Assembly (NCBI GenBank): GCA_029339505.1
Contig: JAQISU010000132.1
Coordinates: 6,194,501 to 6,258,500 of the forward strand
Reading direction: 5' to 3'
DNA length: 64,000 nt
Origin: Unio delphinus
Taxonomy: Eukaryota; Mollusca; Bivalvia; Unionida; Unionidae
The translations under genes and the position numbers were made by a program. Under the pieces are notes generated by a model that saw nothing but the letters and a program-made list of their open reading frames with translations, had not been told where the DNA came from and did not search any database. Below are positions 1 to 8,815 of this stretch, one piece after another. Position 1 is the stretch's first letter, and each line of letters begins with the position of its first letter.

Positions 1-166
1 AATTTATGCTAATTCCTAAATAGATCAAATTTTGTATTTTTTATGATTTTTTGAAAATGTAATACACATGACTGAAAATAGGTATGTTGTGACTAGATAA
101 CTCATACCCCTGTCTAGTTCCAGCAGAGTTATCTCTCTTAAATGCAATGGAGTACCTGGTTTTGTC

Positions 167-183
167 ATTGTCAAATTGACAAT
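167..183. repeat. 17-bp palindrome in the invariant block
   Basis: ATTGTCAA and TTGACAAT are perfect 8-base reverse complements around a single central A. The palindrome lies in the least variable part of the unit, and I saw it unchanged in every copy. Such a dyad could be a dimeric protein site or could be chance in AT-rich DNA. Copy 1 positions are given; the same offset applies to every copy. Confidence 0.85.
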
Positions 184-249
184 CTAACATTGTTCTCTAA
201 AACAGTGTGTGAGATGCATGCTAAATTAGGATAGAAAATATATTTATCT

Positions 250-265
250 CTCCAAATATTAGCAT
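250..265 (+). repeat. Short direct repeat, left member
   Basis: CTCCAAATATTAGCAT here is repeated as CTCCAATATTAGCAT at 537-551 with one A missing, a spacing of about 287 bp. It may be a remnant of internal duplication in the unit's origin, or it may be coincidental. Confidence 0.6.
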
Positions 266-282
266 TGAGGTCTATGGAAAAA

Positions 283-302
283 CAATTGGTACCGTGATAC
301 CT
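283..302 (+). repeat. 20-bp inverted repeat, arm 1
   Basis: CAATTGGTACCGTGATACCT is the reverse complement of 1599-1618 at 19 of 20 bases; the mismatch is G at 296 against A at 1605 (C expected). Homology does not continue into the flanks. Both arms carry GGTACC. In the array, arm 2 of one copy faces arm 1 of the next across 428 bp that span the unit junction. Confidence 0.9.
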
Positions 303-536
303 AAAAGATAATACCAGCTTCACAGTGTATCCATAGTAACGAGTATACATAACCACCACTTCTATACTGTCATAGTGTCATTTGGTTAAACAATGGATAT
401 TGAGATGTTTTGGTCTAATATTGACAGACTTTCACATAGAAAATTTAGAAAATAACACACATTAGCTTTGGAATGGGGATTTTGTAACTATATCTATAGC
501 ATATATAGACTGATGGCTTTGTGGCTGTGTAGTCAG

Positions 537-551
537 CTCCAATATTAGCAT
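537..551 (+). repeat. Short direct repeat, right member
   Basis: CTCCAATATTAGCAT pairs with the 16-base version at 250-265. It sits just upstream of the internal A run. Confidence 0.6.
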
Positions 552-557
552 ACAGGC

Positions 558-565
558 AAAAAAAA
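558..565 (+). repeat. Length-variable A run followed by GGTTA
   Basis: Eight A in most copies, nine in copy 27, seven in copy 28 and six in copy 30. It is followed by GGTTA, as is the A tract at the unit end (1732-1741), so the unit contains two oligo(A)-GGTTA motifs. The variation fits replication slippage. Confidence 0.9.
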
Positions 566-582
566 GGTTATGTAAAGTTCAT

Positions 583-612
583 ATAGTCAATTTTAGCCAA
601 AGTATTGACTAT
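583..612. repeat. Stem-loop, 9-bp perfect stem
   Basis: ATAGTCAAT (583-591) pairs exactly with ATTGACTAT (604-612) across a 12-base loop. It is the longest perfect close-spaced stem I found in the unit. Copy 22 (GACTCT) and copy 31 (ATCGACT) each carry one change inside the stem with no compensating change, which argues against strict selection on the structure. Confidence 0.85.
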
Positions 613-688
613 TTTATGCGCAAAAGATGAAAAATCATGGATAAAAAACAACTGTCTTGTTCTTCTAAAGCATGTTATAGACCAGGAT

Positions 689-709
689 AGAGGACACTAC
701 TGGTCCTCT
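689..709. repeat. Stem-loop, 7-bp perfect stem
   Basis: AGAGGAC (689-695) pairs with GTCCTCT (703-709) around the 7-base loop ACTACTG. In copies 22 and 27 a G-C pair becomes G-T. In copies 35 and 36 both partners changed (AGAGTAC with GTTCTCT), leaving a T-T mismatch. Copy 6 has lost the outer pairs. The structure is common but not maintained. Confidence 0.8.
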
Positions 710-823
710 TGTAGATAGTTCACTTGTACCATAAAGAATATTCTGGTATGAGTATTTTAGGTAATTTATTAAAGATATGGTATTCCTTCCTATTTTGATT
801 TGAATAGTCCTGCTCTAAATGTC

Positions 824-831
824 TTTTTTTT
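824..831 (+). repeat. Length-variable T run
   Basis: Eight T in most copies, nine in copies 12, 22, 27, 35 and 36, ten in copy 31 and seven in copy 30. Its length alone decides whether an 81-codon minus-strand frame stays open, a sign that the frame is accidental. Confidence 0.9.
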
Positions 832-1078
832 GTTGTAAACTTTTGTGCCGTGAAAAATGAACATGCGATTCCTTAGTTAGATAATCATTCTTGAGGTCTC
901 TACTACATATAGACTTTTTCTGTATATTAGTCCACATTTTCAACCCCAAATCCATGATAACCACTTCGAAAAGCTGTTATCTACTTTATTTGGTGTCAGA
1001 TTGGCTTATTGCATCAATTGTATGCACTATAGAAAGGAGGGAAGCTTTCTATTTGTATGACAAAGAGGCTGGGTAGCT

Positions 1079-1086
1079 TGACCTTT
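1079..1086 (-). promoter_or_regulatory. Candidate nuclear-receptor half-site (AAAGGTCA)
   Basis: TGACCTTT on the plus strand reads AAAGGTCA on the minus strand, which is the NBRE-type extended half-site known for NR4A-family receptors. It is the first of four TGACCT motifs within 220 bp. Copy 34 has lost it (TGAACTTT). Motif match only; no evidence of binding. Confidence 0.35.
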
Positions 1087-1097
1087 ATGTGAGGACT

Positions 1098-1114
1098 AGA
1101 GGTTAGTGACCTCT
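1098..1114. repeat. Stem-loop, 6-bp perfect stem around IR1
   Basis: AGAGGT (1098-1103) pairs with ACCTCT (1109-1114) around the loop TAGTG. The dyad overlaps the IR1-type receptor motif at 1100-1112, so the symmetry can be explained either as DNA structure or as a dimer site. Confidence 0.75.
1100..1112. promoter_or_regulatory. Candidate IR1 nuclear-receptor element
   Basis: AGGTTA-G-TGACCT is an inverted pair of half-sites with a 1-base spacer; the second half is consensus and the first differs by one base from AGGTCA. IR1 is the known layout for FXR/RXR in vertebrates and EcR/USP in arthropods. I saw it unchanged in the copies read. Binding is untested. Confidence 0.4.
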
Positions 1115-1284
1115 TGCATATGCAGACAGTGTAAAGTGTTCAAAGCTAATACTTTATAATTAGATTGGGCCATGTCCACCTGTCCTTGTTGTTACTTTCT
1201 GTGTTAATGAAACAATTATAAGTCTTTTATTTTAGATCAAAATGTCACTTTAAGAGTAGAACTGGTACATGCTAACTAGTGTGT

Positions 1285-1297
1285 TGACCTTTGACCT
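1285..1297 (-). promoter_or_regulatory. Candidate perfect DR1 element
   Basis: TGACCTTTGACCT reads on the minus strand as AGGTCA-A-AGGTCA, two perfect consensus half-sites in direct repeat with a 1-base spacer. DR1 is the established site for RXR heterodimers with PPAR, and for HNF4 and COUP-TF. It is present unchanged at unit offset 1285-1297 in every complete copy I read, so the window holds 36 of them at ~1.76 kb spacing. The match is exact; whether any receptor binds is unknown. Confidence 0.5.
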
Positions 1298-1598
1298 TAC
1301 TATTAAACAATATGACATAATGTGATTTATCGCATATCACCAAAGTGAAGTTTGATAAGTGCTAATATGAATAAAACACAACTCATAGTTAAAAGAATTC
1401 ATTTTATTTCAAAACATGAGTTTGATAGTGAAGCAAAGGTATGCAAACAAGAGTTCCAACAGCTCAATAACATTTCTATACACAATCATATAGAACATAC
1501 TTCATAAAATTGTTTTTGACAAGCGAGACTAAGTACACTTGTTAGTTATATAGTCCCGAGCTATTTCACAGATTATTGGAAAAATCAAGGTTTGCTAT

Positions 1599-1618
1599 AG
1601 GTATAACGGTACCAATTG
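1599..1618 (-). repeat. 20-bp inverted repeat, arm 2
   Basis: AGGTATAACGGTACCAATTG is the 19/20 reverse complement of 283-302. The next copy's arm 1 (2047-2066) lies 428 bp downstream in opposite orientation, so the pair brackets the unit junction and its A tract. Confidence 0.9.
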
Positions 1619-1731
1619 CGCAAGTCCATGTGGGTGGAGCTTATGGTGTAGGGTCCATACCATTCAGACCTTAAGAACAAGACAAGCTTTGATTGGTGGA
1701 TTATGTAAGAGTTGTACTTTCTGTTAGGCTT

Positions 1732-1741
1732 AAAAAAAAAA
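1732..1741 (+). repeat. Unit-end A tract, variable length
   Basis: Ten A in copies 1, 2, 4 and 6; nine in most central copies; eight in copies 22, 25, 27-30, 32 and 33. It is followed by GGTTAGCC. It looks like a slippage-prone tract whose alleles spread locally. It is not preceded by a recognisable retroposon body, so I do not call it a poly(A) tail. Confidence 0.9.
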
Positions 1742-1764
1742 GGTTAGCCACTTGGCAACATGTG

Positions 1765-3528
1765 AATTTATGCTAATTCCTAAATAGATCAAATTTTGTA
1801 TTTTTTATGATTTTTTGAAAATGTAATACACATGACTGAAAATAGGTATGTTGTGACTAGATAACTCATACCCCTGTCTAGTTCCAGCAGAGTTATCTCT
1901 CTTAAATGCAATGGAGTACCTGGTTTTGTCATTGTCAAATTGACAATCTAACATTGTTCTCTAAAACAGTGTGTGAGATGCATGCTAAATTAGGATAGAA
2001 AATATATTTATCTCTCCAAATATTAGCATTGAGGTCTATGGAAAAACAATTGGTACCGTGATACCTAAAAGATAATACCAGCTTCACAGTGTATCCATAG
2101 TAACGAGTATACATAACCACCACTTCTATACTGTCATAGTGTCATTTGGTTAAACAATGGATATTGAGATGTTTTGGTCTAATATTGACAGACTTTCACA
2201 TAGAAAATTTAGAAAATAACACACATTAGCTTTGGAATGGGGATTTTGTAACTATATCTATAGCATATATAGACTGATGGCATTGTGGCTGTGTAGTCAG
2301 CTCCAATATTAGCATACAGGCAAAAAAAAGGTTATGTAAAGTTCATATAGTCAATTTTAGCCAAAGTATTGACTATTTTATGCGCAAAAGATGAAAAATC
2401 ATGGATAAAAAACAACTGTCTTGTTCTTCTAAAGCATGTTATAGACCAGGATAGAGGACACTACTGGTCCTCTTGTAGATAGTTCACTTGTACCATAAAG
2501 AATATTCTGGTATGAGTATTTTAGGTAATTTATTAAAGATATGGTATTCCTTCCTATTTTGATTTGAATAGTCCTGCTCTAAATGTCTTTTTTTTGTTGT
2601 AAACTTTTGTGCCGTGAAAAATGAACATGCGATTCCTTAGTTAGATAATCATTCTTGAGGTCTCTACTACATATCGACTTTTTCTGTATATTAGTCCACA
2701 TTTTCAACCCCAAATCCATGATAACCACTTCGAAAAGCTGTTATCTACTTTATTTGGTGTCAGATTGGCTTATTGCATCAATTGTATGCACTATAGAAAG
2801 GAGGGAAGCTTTCTATTTGTATGACAAAGAGGCTGGGTAGCTTGACCTTTATGTGAGGACTAGAGGTTAGTGACCTCTTGCATATGCAGACAGTGTAAAG
2901 TGTTCAAAGCTAATACTTTATAATTAGATTGGGCCATGTCCACCTGTCCTTGTTGTTACTTTCTGTGTTAATGAAACAATTATAAGTCTTTTATTTTAGA
3001 TCAAAATGTCACTTTAAGAGTAGAACTGGTACATGCTAACTAGTGTGTTGACCTTTGACCTTACTATTAAACAATATGACATAATGTGATTTATCGCATA
3101 TCACCAAAGTGAAGTTTGATAAGTGCTAATATGAATAAAACACAACTCATAGTTAAAAGAATTCATTTTATTTCAAAACATGAGTTTGATAGTGAAGCAA
3201 AGGTATGCAAACAAGAGTTCCAACAGCTCAATAACATTTCTATACACAATCATATAGAACATACTTCATAAAATTGTTTTTGACAAGCGAGACTAAGTAC
3301 ACTTGTTAGTTATATAGTCCCGAGCTATTTCACAGATTATTGGAAAAATCAAGGTTTGCTATAGGTATAACGGTACCAATTGCGCAAGTCCATGTGGGTG
3401 GAGCTTATGGTGTAGGGTCCATACCATTCAAACCTTAAGAACAAGACAAGCTTTGATTGGTGGATTATGTAAGAGTTGTACTTTCTGTTAGGCTTAAAAA
3501 AAAAAGGTTAGCCACTTGGCAACATGTG
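1765..3528 (+). repeat. Satellite copy 2 (type A)
   Basis: Length 1,764. Markers 438 A, 1225 T, final A tract 10, end CCA. Private changes: GCATTGTGG instead of GCTTTGTGG near 2281, and CATATCGAC instead of CATATAGAC near 2674. It shares CATTCAAACC near 3430 only with copy 4. Confidence 0.98.
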
Positions 3529-5291
3529 AATTTATGCTAATTCCTAAATAGATCAAATTTTGTATTTTTTATGATTTTTTGAAAATGTAATACACATGAC
3601 TGAAAATAGGTATGTTGTGACTAGATAACTCATACCCCTGTCTAGTTCCAGCAGAGTTATCTCTCTTAAATGCAATGGAGTACCTGGTTTTGTCATTGTC
3701 AAATTGACAATCTAACATTGTTCTCTAAAACAGTGTGTGAGATGCATGCTAAATTAGGATAGAAAATATATTTATCTCTCCAAATATTAGCATTGAGGTC
3801 TATGGAAAAACAATTGGTACCGTGATACCTAAAAGATAATACCAGCTTCACAGTGTATCCATAGTAACGAGTATACATAACCACCACTTCTATACTGTCA
3901 TAGTGTCATTTGGTTAAACAATGGATATTGAGATGTTTTGGTCTAATATTGACAGACTTTCACATCGAAAATTTAGAAAATAACACACATTAGCTTTGGA
4001 ATGGGGATTTTGTAACTATATCTATAGCATATATAGACTGATGGCTTTGTGGCTGTGTAGTCAGCTCCAATATTAGCATACAGGCAAAAAAAAGGTTATG
4101 TAAAGTTCATATAGTCAATTTTAGCCAAAGTATTGACTATTTTATGCGCAAAAGATGAAAAATCATGGATAAAAAACAACTGTCTTGTTCTTCTAAAGCA
4201 TGTTATAGACCAGGATAGAGGACACTACTGGTCCTCTTGTAGATAGTTCACTTGTACCATAAAGAATATTCTGGTATGAGTATTTTAGGTAATTTATTAA
4301 AGATATGGTATTCCTTCCTATTTTGATTTGAATAGTCCTGCTCTAAATGTCTTTTTTTTGTTGTAAACTTTTGTGCCGTGAAAAATGAACATGCGATTCC
4401 TTAGTTAGATAATCATTCTTGAGGTCTCTACTACATATAGACTTTTTCTGTATATTAGTCCACATTTTCAACCCCAAATCCATGATAACCACTTCGAAAA
4501 GCTGTTATCTACTTTATTTGGTGTCAGATTGGCTTATTGCATCAATTGTATGCACTATAGAAAGGAGGGAAGCTTTCTATTTGTATGACAAAGAGGCTGG
4601 GTAGCTTGACCTTTATGTGAGGACTAGAGGTTAGTGACCTCTTGCATATGCAGACAGTGTAAAGTGTTCAAAGCTAATACTTTATAATTAGATTGGGCCA
4701 TGTCCACCTGTCCTTGTTGTTACTTTCTGTGTTAATGAAACAATTATAAGTCTTTTATTTTAGATCAAAATGTCACTTTAAGAGTAGAACTGGTACATGC
4801 TAACTAGTGTGTTGACCTTTGACCTTACTATTAAACAATATGACATAATGTGATTTATCGCATATCACCAAAGTGAAGTTTGATAAGTGCTAATATGAAT
4901 AAAACACAACTCATAGTTAAAAGAATTCATTTTATTTCAAAACATGAGTTTGATAGTGAAGCAAAGGTATGCAAACAAGAGTTCCAACAGCTCAATAACA
5001 TTTCTATACACAATCATATAGAACATACTTCATAAAATTGTTTTTGACAAGCGAGACTAAGTACACTTGTTAGTTATATAGTCCCGAGCTATTTCACAGA
5101 TTATTGGAAAAATCAAGGTTTGCTATAGGTATAACGGTACCAATTGCGCAAGTCCATGTGGGTGGAGCTTATGGTGTAGGGTCCATACCATTCAGACCTT
5201 AAGAACAAGACAAGCTTTGATTGGTGGATTATGTAAGAGTTGTACTTTCTGTTAGGCTTAAAAAAAAAGGTTAGCCTCTTGGCAACATGTG
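3529..5291 (+). repeat. Satellite copy 3 (438 C / 1225 T hybrid)
   Basis: Length 1,763. Markers 438 C, 1225 T, final A tract 9, end CCT. The 438 C with 1225 T combination is rare, seen only in copies 3, 5 and 34. Confidence 0.98.
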
Positions 5292-7055
5292 AATTTATGC
5301 TAATTCCTAAATAGATCAAATTTTGTATTTTTTATGATTTTTTGAAAATGTAATACACATGACTGAAAATAGGTATGTTGTGACTAGATAACTCATACCC
5401 CTGTCTAGTTCCAGCAGAGTTATCTCTCTTAAATGCAATGGAGTACCTGGTTTTGTCATTGTCAAATTGACAATCTAACATTGTTCTCTAAAACAGTGTG
5501 TGAGATGCATGCTAAATTAGGATAGAAAATATATTTATCTCTCCAAATATTAGCATTGAGGTCTATGGAAAAACAATTGGTACCGTGATACCTAAAAGAT
5601 AATACCAGCTTCACAGTGTATCCATAGTAACGAGTATACATAACCACCACTTCTATACTGTCATAGTGTCATTTGGTTAAACAATGGATATTGAGATGTT
5701 TTGGTCTAATATTGACAGACTTTCACATAGAAAATTTAGAAAATAACACACATTAGCTTTGGAATGGGGATTTTGTAACTATATCTATAGCATATATAGA
5801 CTGATGGCTTTGTGGCTGTGTAGTCAGCTCCAATATTAGCATACAGGCAAAAAAAAGGTTATGTAAAGTTCATATAGTCAATTTTAGCCAAAGTATTGAC
5901 TATTTTATGCGCAAAAGATGAATAATCATGGATAAAAAACAACTGTCTTGTTCTTCTAAAGCATGTTATAGACCAGGATAGAGGACACTACTGGTCCTCT
6001 TGTAGATAGTTCACTTGTACCATAAAGAATATTCTGGTATGAGTATTTTAGGTAATTTATTAAAGATATGGTATTCCTTCCTATTTTGATTTGAATAGTC
6101 CTGCTCTAAATGTCTTTTTTTTGTTGTAAACTTTTGTGCCGTGAAAAATGAACATGCGATTCCTTAGTTAGATAATCATTCTTGAGGTCTCTACTACATA
6201 TAGACTTTTTCTGTATATTAGTCCACATTTTCAACCCCAAATCCATGATAACCACTTCGAAAAGCTGTTATCTACTTTATTTGGTGTCAGATTGGCTTAT
6301 TGCATCAATTGTATGCACTATAGAAAGGAGGGAAGCTTTCTATTTGTATGACAAAGAGGCTGGGTAGCTTGACCTTTATGTGAGGACTAGAGGTTAGTGA
6401 CCTCTTGCATATGCAGACAGTGTAAAGTGTTCAAAGCTAATACTTTATAATTAGATTGGGCCATGTCCACCTGTCCTTGTTGTTACTTTCTGTGTTAATG
6501 AAACAATTATAAGTCTTTTATTTTAGATCAAAATGTCACTTTAAGAGTAGAACTGGTACATGCTAACTAGTGTGTTGACCTTTGACCTTACTATTAAACA
6601 ATATGACATAATGTGATTTATCGCATATCACCAAAGTGAAGTTTGATAAGTGCTAATATGAATAAAACACAACTCATAGTTAAAAGAATTCATTTTATTT
6701 CAAAACATGAGTTTGATAGTGAAGCAAAGGTATGCAAACAAGAGTTCCAACAGCTCAATAACATTTCTATACACAATCATATAGAACATACTTCATAAAA
6801 TTGTTTTTGACAAGCGAGACTAAGTACACTTGTTAGTTATATAGTCCCGAGCTATTTCACAGATTATTGGAAAAATCAAGGTTTGCTATAGGTATAACGG
6901 TACCAATTGCGCAAGTCCATGTGGGTGGAGCTTATGGTGTAGGGTCCATACCATTCAAACCTTAAGAACAAGACAAGCTTTGATTGGTGGATTATGTAAG
7001 AGTTGTACTTTCTGTTAGGCTTAAAAAAAAAAGGTTAGCCACTTGGCAACATGTG
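5292..7055 (+). repeat. Satellite copy 4 (type A)
   Basis: Length 1,764. Markers 438 A, 1225 T, final A tract 10, end CCA. Shares CATTCAAACC (near 6955) with copy 2. Private change GATGAATAATC near 5918. Confidence 0.98.
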
Positions 7056-8815
7056 AATTTATGCTAATTCCTAAATAGATCAAATTTTGTATTTTTTATG
7101 ATTTTTTGAAAATGTAATACACATGACTGAAAATAGGTATGTTGTGACTAGATAACTCATACCCCTGTCTAGTTCCAGCAGAGTTATCTCTCTTAAATGC
7201 AATGGAGTACCTGGTTTTGTCATTGTCAAATTGACAATCTAACATTGTTCTCTAAAACAGTGTGTGAGATGCATGCTAAATTAGGATAGAAAATATATTT
7301 ATCTCTCCAAATATTAGCATTGAGGTCTATGGAAAAACAATTGGTACCGTGATACCTAAAAGATAATACCAGCTTCACAGTGTATCCATAGTAACGAGTA
7401 TACATAACCACCACTTCTATACTGTCATAGTGTCATTTGGTTAAACAATGGATATTGAGATGTTTTGGTCTAATATTGACAGACTTTCACATCGAAAATT
7501 TAGAAAATAACACACATTAGCTTTGGAATGGGGATTTTGTAACTATATCTATAGCATATATAGACTGATGGCTTTGTGGCTGTGTAGTCAGCTCCAATAT
7601 TAGCATACAGGCAAAAAAAAGGTTATGTAAAGTTCATATAGTCAATTTTAGCCAAAGTATTGACTATTTTATGCGCAAAAGATGAAAAATCATGGATAAA
7701 AAACAGTCTTGTTCTTCTAAAGCATGTTATAGACCAGGATAGAGGACACTACTGGTCCTCTTGTAGATAGTTCACTTGTACCATAAAGAATATTCTGGTA
7801 TGAGTATTTTAGGTAATTTATTAAAGATATGGTATTCCTTCCTATTTTGATTTGAATAGTCCTGCTCTAAATGTCTTTTTTTTGTTGTAAACTTTTGTGC
7901 CGTGAAAAATGAGCATGCGATTCCTTAGTTAGATAATCATTCTTGAGGTCTCTACTACATATAGACTTTTTCTGTATATTAGTCCACATTTTCAACCCCA
8001 AATCCATGATAACCACTTCGAAAAGCTGTTATCTACTTTATTTGGTGTCAGATTGGCTTATTGCATCAATTGTATGCACTATAGAAAGGAGGGAAGCTTT
8101 CTATTTGTATGACAAAGAGGCTGGGTAGCTTGACCTTTATGTGAGGACTAGAGGTTAGTGACCTCTTGCATATGCAGACAGTGTAAAGTGTTCAAAGCTA
8201 ATACTTTATAATTAGATTGGGCCATGTCCACCTGTCCTTGTTGTTACTTTCTGTGTTAATGAAACAATTATAAGTCTTTTATTTTAGATCAAAATGTCAC
8301 TTTAAGAGTAGAACTGGTACATGCTAACTAGTGTGTTGACCTTTGACCTTACTATTAAACAATATGACATAATGTGATTTATCGCATATCACCAAAGTGA
8401 AGTTTGATAAGTGCTAATATGAATAAAACACAACTCATAGTTAAAAGAATTCATTTTATTTCAAAACATGAGTTTGATAGTGAAGCAAAGGTATGCAAAC
8501 AAGAGTTCCAACAGCTCAATAACATTTCTATACACAATCATATAGAACATACTTCATAAAATTGTTTTTGACAAGCGAGACTAAGTACACTTGTTAGTTA
8601 TATAGTCCCGAGCTATTTCACAGATTATTGGAAAAATCAAGGTTTGCTATAGGTATAACGGTACCAATTGCGCAAGTCCATGTGGGTGGAGCTTATGGTG
8701 TAGGGTCCATACCATTCAGACCTTAAGAACAAGACAAGCTTTGATTGGTGGATTATGTAAGAGTTGTACTTTCTGTTAGGCTTAAAAAAAAAGGTTAGCC
8801 TCTTGGCAACATGTG
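7056..8815 (+). repeat. Satellite copy 5 (438 C / 1225 T hybrid)
   Basis: Length 1,760, one of the shortest copies. A private 3-bp deletion gives AAACAGTCTT for AAACAACTGTCTT near 7704. GAGCATGCG replaces GAACATGCG near 7911. Markers 438 C, 1225 T, A tract 9, end CCT, as in copy 3. Confidence 0.98.

Larger units (their letters stand above)
1..1764 (+). repeat. Satellite copy 1 (reference copy, type A)
   Basis: Length 1,764. It serves as the coordinate reference for variants in later copies. Markers: 438 A, 1225 T, TTGG at 1576-1579, ten A at 1732-1741, CCA at 1748-1750. Homopolymers: A8 at 558-565 and T8 at 824-831. Confidence 0.98.
1765..8815. repeat. Duplicated dimer: copies 2-3 and 4-5
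   Basis: Copies 2 and 4 share CATTCAAACC (seen nowhere else), ten A and CCA. Copies 3 and 5 share the rare 438 C / 1225 T combination, nine A and CCT. The period of this block is therefore about 3.5 kb. Later private changes include the 3-bp deletion in copy 5. Confidence 0.85.

Noticed and set aside
171..359. 62-codon minus-strand frame, same translation in 36 of 37 copies
   Set aside because: It opens with GTG, not ATG; the first ATG gives only 59 codons. It has no recognisable domain. Its sameness is expected because this stretch of DNA is nearly invariant at all sites. Not called as a gene.
960..975. CENP-B box
   Set aside because: CACTTCGAAAAGCTG has a TTCG core only; the rest of the 17-bp CENP-B box consensus is missing.
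891..1076. 61-codon plus-strand frame with a hydrophobic stretch, in almost every copy
   Set aside because: It starts at TTG with no upstream ATG, it is interrupted by a stop in copy 14, and amino-acid changes occur freely in copies 22, 27-31, 35 and 36. No sign of coding constraint.
1370..1375. AATAAA polyadenylation signal
   Set aside because: A single AATAAA in 33% G+C DNA is expected by chance, and no coding or transcript evidence accompanies it.
1732..1741. Retroposon poly(A) tail
   Set aside because: A short A tract sits at the chosen unit end, but the boundary is arbitrary. There is no upstream SINE or LINE body, no target-site duplication, and a similar A run occurs internally at 558-565.
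1..1764. Unit length equal to about ten nucleosome repeats (10 x 176 bp)
   Set aside because: The arithmetic is close, but I saw no internal ~176 bp periodicity in the sequence, so it is numerology without mapping data.
5113..5319. 68-codon minus-strand frame spanning the unit junction
   Set aside because: It starts at TTG and is open only when the unit-end A tract is exactly nine; copies with eight or ten A lose it. A frame that depends on a slipping homopolymer is accidental.
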